Shown here: in pieces, positions 9,640 to 18,308 of the stretch
Numbering within the stretch: position 1 is the first letter of the stretch
How the letters are laid out: each line of letters opens with the position of its first letter
Origin: Betaproteobacteria bacterium
Lineage (GTDB): Bacteria; Pseudomonadota; Gammaproteobacteria; Burkholderiales; Casimicrobiaceae
Reading direction: 5' to 3'
NCBI GenBank assembly: GCA_027492485.1
Contig: JAPUER010000029.1
Span: 23,559 to 87,558, forward strand
DNA length: 64,000 bases
The notes under the pieces: generated by a model
What the model was told of the DNA's origin: nothing
What the model saw: only the letters and a program-made list of their open reading frames with translations
The model's database searches: none
Position numbers and translations under genes: made by a program

Positions 9640-10602
9640 ATGTCAGTTTTTACCCGCGTTACCGAGAGCGAAGTATCTGCATGGCTGACCCGTTTCCCGG
9701 TGGGCACGGCGCGCGCCCTGACGCCGATTTCCGAGGGCATCGAGAACACCAACTACTTCCTCTCGACTACCGAGGGCGAGTTCGTGCTGACGCTGTATGA
9801 GCGCGTCCCGGCCGAGGATTTGCCGTTCTATCTGAACTTTACCGCGCATCTGGCGCGCTCCGGCGTGGCGGTGCCGACGCCGATCGCCGACCGCACCGGT
9901 GCGCTGTTTTCCATTCTCAACGGCCGGCCGGCGGCGCTGACGCAGCGCATTCCGGGTCATCCGGTGATGCAGCCCGGCGCACTGCACTGTGCCGCGGTCG
10001 GGCGCGAACTCGGCCGACTGCACAACGCCAGCCGCGCATTTCGTACCCGCATCAGCAACAAGCGCGGCCCCGGCTGGACGCTGGCGACATCGCGGGCGGT
10101 ACGCTCATTTGTCAGCCCCGAGCAGAACGCGCTGATCGAGAACGAGCTCAAGTTCCAGCGCGAACGACGACAGACGAGACTGCCAAACGGCGCCATCCAC
10201 GCCGATTTGTTTCGCGACAACGTGCTGTTCGACGGCAACACCTTGAGCGGCCTCATCGATTTTGGTTTTGCGGCAACCGACGAATTCGCGTATGACCTGG
10301 CGATTACCGCCAACGACTGGTGCGTGACGGCCGACGGCGAATTCGACGACGACCGCCTGCGTGCCCTGCTGGTCGCTTACGCGGGTGAACGGCCGCTGAC
10401 CGAGGCCGAACAGGTGGCCTGGCCGGCGCTACTGCGGGCTGCGGCAATCCGTTTCTGGCTGTCACGCCTCTACGATCTGCATCTGCCGCGCGCCGCGGAG
10501 ATCAACACGCCGCACGATCCCGCCGTATTCGAGAACATTCTGCGGCTGCGTATCGCCAAGCCTGGCTTCTGGCCGACCAACCTGGACGCGAGCACTACCT
10601 GA
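9640..10602 (+). CDS. thrB: Homoserine kinase (kinase-fold ThrB type)
   Basis: Phosphorylates homoserine in threonine synthesis. It belongs to the APH-like ThrB group of many beta- and gammaproteobacteria, not the GHMP kinase family of E. coli. The protein has 320 residues. The opening MSVFTRVTESEVSAWLTRFP and EGIENTNYFL are typical. The catalytic loop is NGAIHADLFRDNVLF, and the metal-binding motif is LIDFGFAATDEFAYDLA. Its TGA overlaps the ATG of the next gene, implying translational coupling with that membrane protein. Confidence 0.94.
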   Translation: MSVFTRVTESEVSAWLTRFPVGTARALTPISEGIENTNYFLSTTEGEFVLTLYERVPAEDLPFYLNFTAHLARSGVAVPTPIADRTGALFSILNGRPAALTQRIPGHPVMQPGALHCAAVGRELGRLHNASRAFRTRISNKRGPGWTLATSRAVRSFVSPEQNALIENELKFQRERRQTRLPNGAIHADLFRDNVLFDGNTLSGLIDFGFAATDEFAYDLAITANDWCVTADGEFDDDRLRALLVAYAGERPLTEAEQVAWPALLRAAAIRFWLSRLYDLHLPRAAEINTPHDPAVFENILRLRIAKPGFWPTNLDASTT

Positions 10603-11384
10603 TGTCACAACCGGTTCCCTTTTTTGCTCCGATTCCGGCCCGCGAAGGCGCGGAGTGGGTGCAACTGTCATGGCGGATCTTTCGTGCGCACTGGCCGCGC
10701 TATATCGGCTTGACGTCGCTCTACCTGCTGCTGATGCAACTGTGTGCCGCGGTCGTCGGCCCGCTGTGCATGTTGCTCAACCCGATCCTGTCGGTCGGCT
10801 TCCTCGCCGCAGCGTGGCATCACGAGCGCGGCGAAGTGCCGGAAATCCGGCATTTGTTCGCCGGCTTCAAGTCGAACCTGCGCGCCTTGCTGCCGCTCGG
10901 CGGCGTGCACCTGATTGGGCTGCTGTTCGCCTTGACGATTGGACTGCTCGCTTCCGGGTTGACGCTGGATCAGCTCAAGGGGTTTGAGGAGCAGGGTAGC
11001 GTGCCGCAGGAAGCGCTGTTGCGGGTCATGCTGGTCACGCTGGCGATCACGCTGCCGCTGACGGCGGCGCTCTGGTTTTCGCCGGCGCTGATCGTATTCT
11101 CCGACGCCAGCCTCGCGCAGGCGATCGGCGCCTCGGTCCGCGCCAGTCTGGCCAACTGGCTGTCGATGAGCGTGTACGGCATTGCCATGTTCGGTCTCAC
11201 CGTGCTTGCGGTGGTGCTCGTGTCGCCGTTGCTGTATCTGCTGCCCGCCAAGATGGTGCTGACCACCGTGATGTTGCTGGTGGTGCCGCTGACGGCGATT
11301 CGCATGATCAGCGACTATGTGTGTTACCGCCGCGTATTCCACCGCGACGAACGGGTGGAGAAGGTGAACGGCGCCGCCGCGTAG
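10602..11384 (+). CDS. BPSS1780-like integral membrane protein
   Basis: A 260-residue inner-membrane protein with about six hydrophobic spans and no obvious catalytic motif. The N-terminus (REGAEWVQLSWRIFRAHWPRYIGL) is typical of the BPSS1780 family found after thrB in betaproteobacteria. It shares one base with the thrB stop (TGATG). The function is unknown. Conserved linkage to thrB suggests co-expression, not necessarily a role in threonine metabolism. Confidence 0.75.
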   Translation: MSQPVPFFAPIPAREGAEWVQLSWRIFRAHWPRYIGLTSLYLLLMQLCAAVVGPLCMLLNPILSVGFLAAAWHHERGEVPEIRHLFAGFKSNLRALLPLGGVHLIGLLFALTIGLLASGLTLDQLKGFEEQGSVPQEALLRVMLVTLAITLPLTAALWFSPALIVFSDASLAQAIGASVRASLANWLSMSVYGIAMFGLTVLAVVLVSPLLYLLPAKMVLTTVMLLVVPLTAIRMISDYVCYRRVFHRDERVEKVNGAAA

Positions 11385-11414
11385 CCCTTGGCCGCCGGCG
11401 TCCGCTGGCGTCGG

Positions 11415-14400
11415 TCAAATCGCGGTCAGCTTGGCGTATTCGAGCGCGAGACGCTTGATGCCGTGATCGGCGAAGTTGACTTCGACCTGCACGTTTTTGC
11501 CGCTGCCGTCGGCGCTGACGATCACGCCGTGGCCGAACTTCGCGTGCGAGACTTGCTGCCCGATCCGAAACCCCGAATCGGTGCGGGTGTTGCTGCCGAT
11601 CGACGCGGCGAATGCCGAACGCTCCGCGTTCGCCCACTCGCCGCCGAGCGGCGCGTGCGGCTCCATCGCGAGCAGGTTCTTCGGCTTCGCCGACAACCAC
11701 TGCAGCAACTCGGCCGGCACTTCATCCAGAAAGCGTGATGGCACGTTGTAGCGGGTCTGTCCGTGCAGCATGCGCATCTGCGCATAGGAGAGGTGCAGGC
11801 GCTTGCGGGCGCGCGTAATCGCAACGTAGGCGAGACGTCGTTCTTCTTCCAGCCCGCCGTCGTCGTTCAGCGAGTTGTCGTGCGGGAACAGACCTTCCTC
11901 CAGCCCAGTGATGAACACGTAGTCGAATTCCAGCCCCTTCGCCGAGTGCACAGTCATCATCTGCAGTGCGGCGCGACCTTCGGCCGCCTGCGTATCGCCG
12001 GCTTCCAGCGACGCGTGGGCGAGGAAGGCAGTCACCGCATCCCGATCTTCCACCACGGAACCATCGGGGTTCTCGACGTGGACGACGCCCCCGGTTTCGC
12101 GCAGGAAGTTGTCGGCCGCGTTGATCAGTTCTTCGAGGTTTTCGACGCGATCCTGACCGTCTTTTTCGGTCGCGTAGTGCGCTTTCAGACCCGATGCGTC
12201 GAGCAGGTGACGCACGATTTCCGGCAGCGGCTGATTTTTTGTTGCGATGCGCATGCCCTCGATCAGGCCGATGAATTGCGCCATCGCAACTTGCGCGCGT
12301 CCGCCGGCGCCGCCGCTGCACGCGGCTTGCCAGAGTGTGACTCCGGTGCCAGTAGACACGGCTTGCAGGTTCTCCACTGATTTGGCGCCGATGCCCCGTG
12401 GCGGAAAATTGATCACGCGCAGCAACGCGTTGTCGTCCTCGGGGTTATTGAGCAGTCGCAGGTACGCCATCGCGTGCTTGATCTCCGCGCGTTCGAAGAA
12501 GCGCAGCCCGCCGTAGACGCGATAAGGAATGCGGGCATTGAACAGGCCGTGTTCGAACACGCGCGACTGCGCGTTGGAGCGGTACAGGATCGCGATTTCG
12601 TCGAGCGGAACGCCGTCGTTCATCGCGGTCTTCACGCTGTCGATCACGAACGCGGCTTCCTCGCCGTCGCTATAGCCCTGGAACACGCGGATCGGCTCGC
12701 CGTGGCCCTGATCGGTCCACAGCTCCTTGCCGAGGCGGCCGTTGTTGTTGCGGATCAGCGCGTTCGCGGCATCGAGGATGTTGCCGAAGCTGCGGTAGTT
12801 TTGTTCGAGCTTGATGATTTTTGCCGGGCCGAAATCGTGCTCGAAGCGCTGCATGTTGGCGACCTTGGCGCCGCGGAAGGCGTAGATCGAATTGTGCGTC
12901 ACGATGCCATTGGCAATGAAGTTATGCACGCCTGCCACGTCGAGATCGTACACCGTACGCAGGCGGCTGCGCGTCTGCTCCACATTTGTCACCGCAGCGA
13001 GCGTGCCCGTGGTGGCGTCGAGCATCATCATGCCCGGGCGCACGCTGGCGGCCGTCAGCATGCGCAGGCCACGGGAAGCGACTCGCGCACGCTCGACGAG
13101 TCGGCCCTTGACCACGGTCTTGATGCGCCGCGCGATGCGCAGCGCCTCGCCGTAGTCCGAAAACGCGGACTCGTAGCGCCAGCCGGATGCGCCGGCCCGC
13201 GCGGGGCGCACCGTGAGACCGAGGTCGCGGATCGCCTGCGCCTCGGCGGTGTCGGTGCCGAATGCCGAAATGCGATGCAGCACGGTGCGGCCACGGTCGT
13301 CGCCGCAGAGCGTGACGACGATGCTCTTGCGATTGCTGTTGCGGCCCTGCGGCACATGATGCGGCTCATCGATCTGCAAGCCACAGTCCATCAGCAGGCG
13401 CCGCGCCGAGGCCGCAGTGTCGAGCGAGGCGTAGAGCTGGCCAATCAGGGCGGCGTCGTGGACGATGCCGTTGCCGTGCTGTCCCCTGTTGCTCTTGCGC
13501 GGCACGAAGGGCAATGTCGGGATGGCGTAGCGCAGCGAGATCGTGATCTCGTGCAGGCGAGCGGCGTTCTCATTGTTGTGGGTCGCGATGACCCAGACCG
13601 CATCGGCGTGCTCCTGAACGCTGCGTTGGCGGAAGCCAACCATCGGCTTGCGCTGGCCCTGCGTGTAGGTCTGCGAGGTGCCTAGCCGGAAGCCGATGCC
13701 CTGTTTGTACATCAGGTAGGTGAAATGCAGCTGCGGCGATGCGCCGAACACGTAGTCGGCGAAGTGGCAGTGCTCGGGCGTCGTCTCGACGCTGCGCCCG
13801 CTGTCGAGCGTGATGCGCACGGTCGGCGTGTCGACGGTACGCGCGAAGACCTTGCTGACGCGCGCAGACCGGAACTTGCCAGGGCCGACACAGGCGAGCA
13901 CCTCGTCGCCAGCCTTGACCGACTGCACGCGCTGTTCGGCGCCAGAGGCCATCGTGATCAAGGTGTCGCGCACCACACATTGGTCATCGTCGCCCACCGC
14001 CAGCACCGCCGTCTGCGGGCCAGCCAGCAGACGCAGCCATTTGTATTGCAGCGTGTTGGTATCCTGGAATTCGTCGACCAGGATGTGCTTGAAGCGCGCG
14101 TTGTAATGCTCGCGCAGCGCTTCGAACTTGCCGAGCACTTCGTAACTGCGCAGCAGCAGTTCGGCGAAGTCGACCACGCCCTCGCGCTGGCAAGTGGCCT
14201 CGTAGAGCTGGTAGATCTCGACCTGCTTGCGGGTGTAGTCGTCGTAGGCCTCCACCGCATTCGGGCGCAAGCCTTCTTCCTTGGCGCTGCCGATGAACCA
14301 CGCCATCTGCTTGGGCGGGAATTTTTCGTCGTCGATGTTGTGCGCCTTCAGAATGCGCTTGATCAGCGACACCTGATCCTGGGTGTCCATGATGGTGAAG

Positions 14401-14726
14401 GTCTGCGGCAGACCCGCCTCGCGCCAGTGCATGCGCAGAAAGCGGTTGCAGAGGCCGTGGAAGGTGCCGATCCACATGCTGCGCACGTTCACCGGCACCA
14501 GCGCCGAGAGGCGCGTCAGCATCTCCTTGGCCGCCTTGTTGGTGAAGGTGACCGCCAGCACACCCGACGGCCCCACCTGTCCGGTCGACAGCAACCACGC
14601 GATGCGGGTGGTCAGCACCCGCGTCTTGCCGGAGCCGGCGCCGGCGAGGATCAGCGCCGAGATGTGCGGCAAGGTAACGGCGGTGAGCTGCGGCTCGTTG
14701 AGATTCGCGAGAAGCTGGGAGGTCAT
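11415..14726 (-). CDS. uvrD: UvrD/PcrA/Rep-type DNA helicase containing an intein
   Basis: 3'-5' superfamily 1A helicase of repair and replication. The precursor has 1103 residues; without the intein the host protein would be 740, normal for UvrD/PcrA. Walker A AGAGSGKT is at 28-35, motif Ia includes TFTNKAAKEM, and motif II DEFQDT is at 218-223. Motif III, VGDDDQ-SIYAFRGA, is split by the intein after Gln249. C-extein motifs include LEQNYRS, the TVHSAKGLEFDYVF motif and VAITRARKRL. The C-terminus has a Tudor-like tail (GQQVSHAKFGHGVIV), as in PcrA/UvrD. Splicing must occur for the ATPase site to form. Choosing uvrD rather than pcrA or rep is by convention. Confidence 0.93.
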   Translation of the reverse strand: MTSQLLANLNEPQLTAVTLPHISALILAGAGSGKTRVLTTRIAWLLSTGQVGPSGVLAVTFTNKAAKEMLTRLSALVPVNVRSMWIGTFHGLCNRFLRMHWREAGLPQTFTIMDTQDQVSLIKRILKAHNIDDEKFPPKQMAWFIGSAKEEGLRPNAVEAYDDYTRKQVEIYQLYEATCQREGVVDFAELLLRSYEVLGKFEALREHYNARFKHILVDEFQDTNTLQYKWLRLLAGPQTAVLAVGDDDQCVVRDTLITMASGAEQRVQSVKAGDEVLACVGPGKFRSARVSKVFARTVDTPTVRITLDSGRSVETTPEHCHFADYVFGASPQLHFTYLMYKQGIGFRLGTSQTYTQGQRKPMVGFRQRSVQEHADAVWVIATHNNENAARLHEITISLRYAIPTLPFVPRKSNRGQHGNGIVHDAALIGQLYASLDTAASARRLLMDCGLQIDEPHHVPQGRNSNRKSIVVTLCGDDRGRTVLHRISAFGTDTAEAQAIRDLGLTVRPARAGASGWRYESAFSDYGEALRIARRIKTVVKGRLVERARVASRGLRMLTAASVRPGMMMLDATTGTLAAVTNVEQTRSRLRTVYDLDVAGVHNFIANGIVTHNSIYAFRGAKVANMQRFEHDFGPAKIIKLEQNYRSFGNILDAANALIRNNNGRLGKELWTDQGHGEPIRVFQGYSDGEEAAFVIDSVKTAMNDGVPLDEIAILYRSNAQSRVFEHGLFNARIPYRVYGGLRFFERAEIKHAMAYLRLLNNPEDDNALLRVINFPPRGIGAKSVENLQAVSTGTGVTLWQAACSGGAGGRAQVAMAQFIGLIEGMRIATKNQPLPEIVRHLLDASGLKAHYATEKDGQDRVENLEELINAADNFLRETGGVVHVENPDGSVVEDRDAVTAFLAHASLEAGDTQAAEGRAALQMMTVHSAKGLEFDYVFITGLEEGLFPHDNSLNDDGGLEEERRLAYVAITRARKRLHLSYAQMRMLHGQTRYNVPSRFLDEVPAELLQWLSAKPKNLLAMEPHAPLGGEWANAERSAFAASIGSNTRTDSGFRIGQQVSHAKFGHGVIVSADGSGKNVQVEVNFADHGIKRLALEYAKLTAI
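12891..13979 (-). other. In-frame class 1 intein inserted in helicase motif III
   Basis: The intein covers 363 residues, precursor residues 250-612. Block A begins with Cys1 (CVVRDTLITMAS, then VKAGDEVLA). Block B is TTPEHCHFA with its catalytic His. Block F reads VYDLDVAGVHNFIANGI, and block G ends VTHN with the penultimate His and terminal Asn. The +1 residue is Ser of the extein SIYAF. All splicing residues are present, so it is probably active. The middle, about 200 residues, has no readable LAGLIDADG or HNH motif. It may be a degenerate or unrecognised endonuclease domain. Confidence 0.93.
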
Positions 14727-14786
14727 CCGGCAATTTTAGGGAGCCGTGTCGCGGATACGCCGCCATCGCGCCGCGACCGCGTTGCG

Positions 14787-15308
14787 TCAGGAACGGCGGA
14801 AGACGGCCCGCAACGACTGCACGGCGCCGCGCCACAGCGCCGCCACGCTGCGCCTGACGCGGAATTTGATGACGCGGCCGACACGCCACGGCCAACTGGC
14901 GCGGATGGCGCCTAGCCAGGCGTCCTTCCACGGCACAAACCAGCGATACGCCGCGGCAAACCAGCCAAGCCGCATCAGTGCCGGCTGCGTCAGTGCGAAC
15001 AGCCGGGCGACGACGGCGGTACCGACGATCTTGGCGAGCAGAATCGCGGTCACGCCGAGCATGCGTTGCCCGTGCGCAATGAGCCACAGGGCGAGCAGTT
15101 TGACCGGAAACAGCAGCACGCTGGGCAAGAGGAATACCAACATGGCCGCCCACGGGGGTAGACGCCGGATCGCGTCTTCCATCGCTTTCCACAGCGGTCG
15201 CCGGGCCAGCCAGTCGAAGACATGCGCGAGCGTTTCCCAGCCCCACTCGTAGAACATCACGATGAGGGCCAGCGGTAGCTGCAGCAGGCGGATCAGAAAT
15301 CGCCACAT
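14787..15308 (-). CDS. Hypothetical membrane protein
   Basis: A 173-residue protein with hydrophobic spans at about 5-20, 50-75 and 80-105. A very basic, Trp/Arg-rich C-terminus follows (KFRVRRSVAALWRGAVQSLRAVFRRS), likely cytoplasmic. There are no catalytic motifs, and the family is not recognised beyond being a plausible conserved proteobacterial membrane protein. It lies 60 bases upstream of the helicase on the same strand and is divergent from argA. Confidence 0.65.
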   Translation of the reverse strand: MWRFLIRLLQLPLALIVMFYEWGWETLAHVFDWLARRPLWKAMEDAIRRLPPWAAMLVFLLPSVLLFPVKLLALWLIAHGQRMLGVTAILLAKIVGTAVVARLFALTQPALMRLGWFAAAYRWFVPWKDAWLGAIRASWPWRVGRVIKFRVRRSVAALWRGAVQSLRAVFRRS

Positions 15309-15396
15309 GGCGACAATGTAGCGCGGAAAACCCTGTTTTCAGCGTGGCGACCGGGTCGTGCGACCGCCCGCGGGCTGCGCCGATAGAATTCCTGCC

Positions 15397-16815
15397 ATGT
15401 TGCCTGAATCTTCCACCGCCCCAACCGCTGCCGGCGGCGTTGTCAACGGAATGGGTGGTACTGTCGGCAACGGCGCCGATGGCCCCGCCGTGCCGGTGGT
15501 GTCCGATACCGAGCTGTCGGCCTTTGTGCCGACCTTTCGCGCCTCCGCGCCCTACATCCAGGCGTTTCGCGGCAAGACCTTCGTCGTCGCGTTCGGTGGC
15601 GAAGTCGTTGCCGACGACACCTTCCCGAATTTCATTGCCGACCTCAATTTGCTCGCCAGTCTGGGCATCCGGCTGGTGCTGGTGCACGGCGCCCGTCCAC
15701 AGGTTGAAAAGCTGCTGGCGCAACGCGGCCTGGAGAGTCGCTACCACCGTGGCATCCGGGTTACCGACGAATCGCAGCTCGGCAGCGTGATCGGCGCCAG
15801 CGCCCGCGCCCGCGCGCGCATCGAGGCGGCGCTGTCGATGGCGCCGCGCACGGCCGCCGTCACGCCCAGCCACAACCGCGTCACCGGCGGCAATTTCGTG
15901 GTCGCCAAGCCGATCGGCGTGATCGACGGCGTCGACATGAAGTACAGCGGCGAGGTTCGCCGCGTCGATGCGCAGGCGATCAACGATTGCCTGAAGGACG
16001 GCGACATCGTTTTGATGTCGACGCTCGGCTATTCGACCTCGGGCGACACCTTCAACCTGACGGTCGAGGAAGTGGCCACGCAGACCGCCATTGCGTTGAA
16101 GGCAACCAAGCTGATTTTCCTGCTCGACACGCCGGGCGTGCTCGATGCCGACGGCACCGTGATCTCGACGCTCTACACCCGCGAGGCGTCGGCCATCGCC
16201 AGCAAGGCGCCGCAGGCGTCCGATGTGCAGTTCTTCCTCTCCGCCGCTGTGCGCGCCTGCCAGAAGGGCGTGGCGCGGGCGCACCTGATCGGGCGCAAGC
16301 GCGATGGTGCCATCCTGCAGGAATTGTTTACCCGCGACGGCATCGGCACCATGATTTCGGTGGACAGCCTCGACAATCTGCGCCCGGCGACCATCGAGGA
16401 CGTCGGCGCGCTGCTGTCGATCATCGAACCGCTCGAGCGTCAGGGCATTCTGGTGGCGCGTCCGCGCGCGCTGCTCGAGCGCGAGATCGAGCGCTTCTTT
16501 CTCGCCGAACATGACGGCCAGGTGATCGGTTGCGCGGCGCTGTATCCGTTTCCCGAGGCCAACAAGGCCGAACTGGCCTGTCTCGCCGTCAATCCCGATT
16601 ACCGCCGCGAAGGCTACGGCGAGCGGCTGATGAAGGCGATCGAGCGGGCGGCCAAGGAGCACGGCATCAATACGCTGTTCGTGCTCACCACGCGCACGGC
16701 GGCATGGTTCACCGAGCGCGGCTTCCGGCAGGCGACAGTCGCCGATCTACCGGAGAAGAAGCAGGCGCTCTATAACTTCGAACGCGCTTCGCAGGTATAC
16801 GTCAAACAGATTTGA
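15397..16815 (+). CDS. argA: Amino-acid N-acetyltransferase (N-acetylglutamate synthase)
   Basis: First step of arginine biosynthesis, acetylating glutamate. The protein has 472 residues in two modules. The amino-acid-kinase-like domain (about 45-310) has LVLVHGARPQVEKLL and FLLDTPGVLD. The C-terminal GNAT domain (about 330-472) has LACLAVNPDYRREGYGERLM as its acetyl-CoA loop. An N-terminal Ala/Gly-rich extension of about 30 residues precedes the conserved start. ATG 15397 is preferred over an upstream GTG. The AAK domain is the usual site of arginine feedback. It is followed by yggX after 19 bases. Confidence 0.94.
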   Translation: MLPESSTAPTAAGGVVNGMGGTVGNGADGPAVPVVSDTELSAFVPTFRASAPYIQAFRGKTFVVAFGGEVVADDTFPNFIADLNLLASLGIRLVLVHGARPQVEKLLAQRGLESRYHRGIRVTDESQLGSVIGASARARARIEAALSMAPRTAAVTPSHNRVTGGNFVVAKPIGVIDGVDMKYSGEVRRVDAQAINDCLKDGDIVLMSTLGYSTSGDTFNLTVEEVATQTAIALKATKLIFLLDTPGVLDADGTVISTLYTREASAIASKAPQASDVQFFLSAAVRACQKGVARAHLIGRKRDGAILQELFTRDGIGTMISVDSLDNLRPATIEDVGALLSIIEPLERQGILVARPRALLEREIERFFLAEHDGQVIGCAALYPFPEANKAELACLAVNPDYRREGYGERLMKAIERAAKEHGINTLFVLTTRTAAWFTERGFRQATVADLPEKKQALYNFERASQVYVKQI

Positions 16816-16834
16816 GTGCAATAAAGGTTAGACA

Positions 16835-17107
16835 ATGGCACGCATGGTTCAATGCATCAAGCTCGGCCGCGAGGCAGAGGGTCTCGATTTCGCGCCCTAC
16901 CCCGGCGAGCTCGGCAAGCGCATCTTCGAAAACGTCAGCAAGGAAGCGTGGGCCGGCTGGCTCAAGCATCAAACCATGCTGATCAACGAGAACCGGCTTG
17001 GGCTCGCCGATCCGCGTGCGCGCAAGTACCTCGCCGAGCAGATGGAAAAGTACTTCTTCTCCGGTGGCGCCGAGATTGCCAGCGGCTACGTGCCGCCGGC
17101 GAAGTAA
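16835..17107 (+). CDS. yggX: Fe(2+)-trafficking / oxidative-damage protection protein YggX
   Basis: A 90-residue cytosolic protein of the YggX family, linked to iron handling and protection of Fe-S proteins. The whole length matches the family. It opens [19 protein letters not shown] with the conserved Cys at residue 7, then [19 protein letters not shown] and a C-terminal YFFSGG. The start is ATG, preceded by AAAGG. It lies 19 bases after argA and is probably co-transcribed with it. A REP-like hairpin follows its stop. Confidence 0.95.
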   Translation: MARMVQCIKLGREAEGLDFAPYPGELGKRIFENVSKEAWAGWLKHQTMLINENRLGLADPRARKYLAEQMEKYFFSGGAEIASGYVPPAK

Positions 17108-17121
17108 GCATCACAAAGATT

Positions 17122-17189
17122 CTGTAGGAGCGGCTTGCCGCGACCCGGCGTTGCGAATCACTGCCGGTCGCGGCGAGCCGCTCCTACAG
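17122..17189. repeat. REP-like inverted repeat
   Basis: CTGTAGGAGCGGC at the left end and GCCGCTCCTACAG at the right end are perfect inverses. Further pairing between CGCGACC and GGTCGCG gives a long hairpin of about 68 bases. It shares GTAGGAGCGGC with the repeat at 1471. It sits between yggX and the peroxidase-related gene and may limit read-through or stabilise the upstream mRNA. Confidence 0.75.
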
Positions 17190-17202
17190 GTGAAGGACTC
17201 TC

Positions 17203-17793
17203 ATGACTGCCATCTCCCGCTTTCCCGTCCCCGAGCTCAACGACATCCCGGAAGACTTGCGCACGCGCATGCTTGAGGTGCAGCAGAAGGCCGGTTTCAT
17301 TCCGAACGTGTTCCTCACGCTCGCGCATCGCCCGGACGAATGCCGCGCTTTCTTTGCCTATCACGATGCCTTGATGCTCAAGGACACGCCGGCGCTGAAC
17401 AAGGCGGAGCGCGAGATGATCGTGGTCGCGACCAGCGGCGCCAACGACTGCGTGTATTGCGTCGTCGCGCACGGCGCCATCCTGCGCGTCTATACCAAGA
17501 ACCCGCGCATTGCCGATCAGGTGGCGATCAACCATCGCAAGGCGGAAATCACGCCGAAACAGCGCGCGATGCTCGACTTCGCGCTGAAGGTCTGCCTGCG
17601 CTCGAACGAGATCGACGAGCCGGACTTCGCCGCGCTGCGCGGGCACGGCTTTAGCGACGACGACATCTGGGACATCGGCTCGATCACCGCCTTTTTTGGC
17701 ATGAGCAACCGGCTGGCCAACATGAGCAGCATGCGGCCGAACGACGAGTTTTATTTGATGGGCCGGGTGCCGCGTCAGAAGTCATCAACATGA
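17203..17793 (+). CDS. Peroxidase-related (AhpD/carboxymuconolactone decarboxylase-like) protein
   Basis: A 196-residue all-helical AhpD-like protein. The redox centre C83-V-Y-C86 with His90 (NDCVYCVVAHG) matches the CxxC-xxxH pattern of alkylhydroperoxidase relatives. The family is annotated as peroxidase-related but the physiological substrate is unproven. Its TGA overlaps the ATG of the copper chaperone gene (ATGA), so it heads a short operon with PCuAC and SCO proteins. That suggests a link to redox or copper homeostasis. The start ATG follows an AGGTGAAGGA-like ribosome-binding site. Confidence 0.88.
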   Translation: MTAISRFPVPELNDIPEDLRTRMLEVQQKAGFIPNVFLTLAHRPDECRAFFAYHDALMLKDTPALNKAEREMIVVATSGANDCVYCVVAHGAILRVYTKNPRIADQVAINHRKAEITPKQRAMLDFALKVCLRSNEIDEPDFAALRGHGFSDDDIWDIGSITAFFGMSNRLANMSSMRPNDEFYLMGRVPRQKSST

Positions 17794-18308
17794 ACGCCGG
17801 AGGCACGGCGATGAAAGTGGTAGCAATGCAGGGTTTTCCGGTATTCCGTGTCACCGTAGCGGCGTTCTCGCTGCTCCTGATTTCGGTCACGCTAGCGCAG
17901 GAGGCGCGCGTGGGCGCCATCGCGATCAGCCACCCGTGGGCGCGGGCAACGCCGGCGCCGGTGCGCACCTCGGCAGCGTACCTGACCATCGATAACAAGG
18001 GCGGCGCCGATCGGCTGCTTTCCGCCGCGGCCGACATCGCGAAAGAAACGCAGCTGCACAGCATGACGACCGAGGCAGGCGTGATGAAGATGCGCGAAGT
18101 GAAAGCCGTGGACGTCGCCGCCAACGGCAAGACCGAGCTCAAGCCGGGCGGCTTTCACATCATGCTGATTGGTCTCGCCGACGGCTTGAAGGAAGGCACG
18201 AAGTTTCCGCTCAAGCTCAAATTCGAGAAAGCCGGCGAAGTCACCGTGCAGATGACGGCGGAGAAGCCCGACGCGCACGATCATGGTCATGGCGAACACA
18301 AGCATTGA
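17790..18308 (+). CDS. Periplasmic copper chaperone PCu(A)C
   Basis: A 172-residue exported copper carrier that supplies the CuA site of cytochrome oxidase or buffers periplasmic Cu(I). A signal peptide spans about 14-36 (cleavage near LAQ-EA). The metal motif is present: HSM, then M-K-M about 9 residues later, then a later H-x-M (FHIML). The C-terminus is His-rich (HDHGHGEHKH), an extra metal-binding tail. It overlaps the upstream gene by 4 bases and the downstream SCO gene by 26 bases. The trio is therefore one transcription unit. Confidence 0.93.
   Translation: MNAGGTAMKVVAMQGFPVFRVTVAAFSLLLISVTLAQEARVGAIAISHPWARATPAPVRTSAAYLTIDNKGGADRLLSAAADIAKETQLHSMTTEAGVMKMREVKAVDVAANGKTELKPGGFHIMLIGLADGLKEGTKFPLKLKFEKAGEVTVQMTAEKPDAHDHGHGEHKH

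Noticed and set aside
13984-16662. An 892-codon minus-strand frame across argA and the helicase
   Set aside because: It runs antisense to argA and in the wrong frame through uvrD; a GC-rich artefact.
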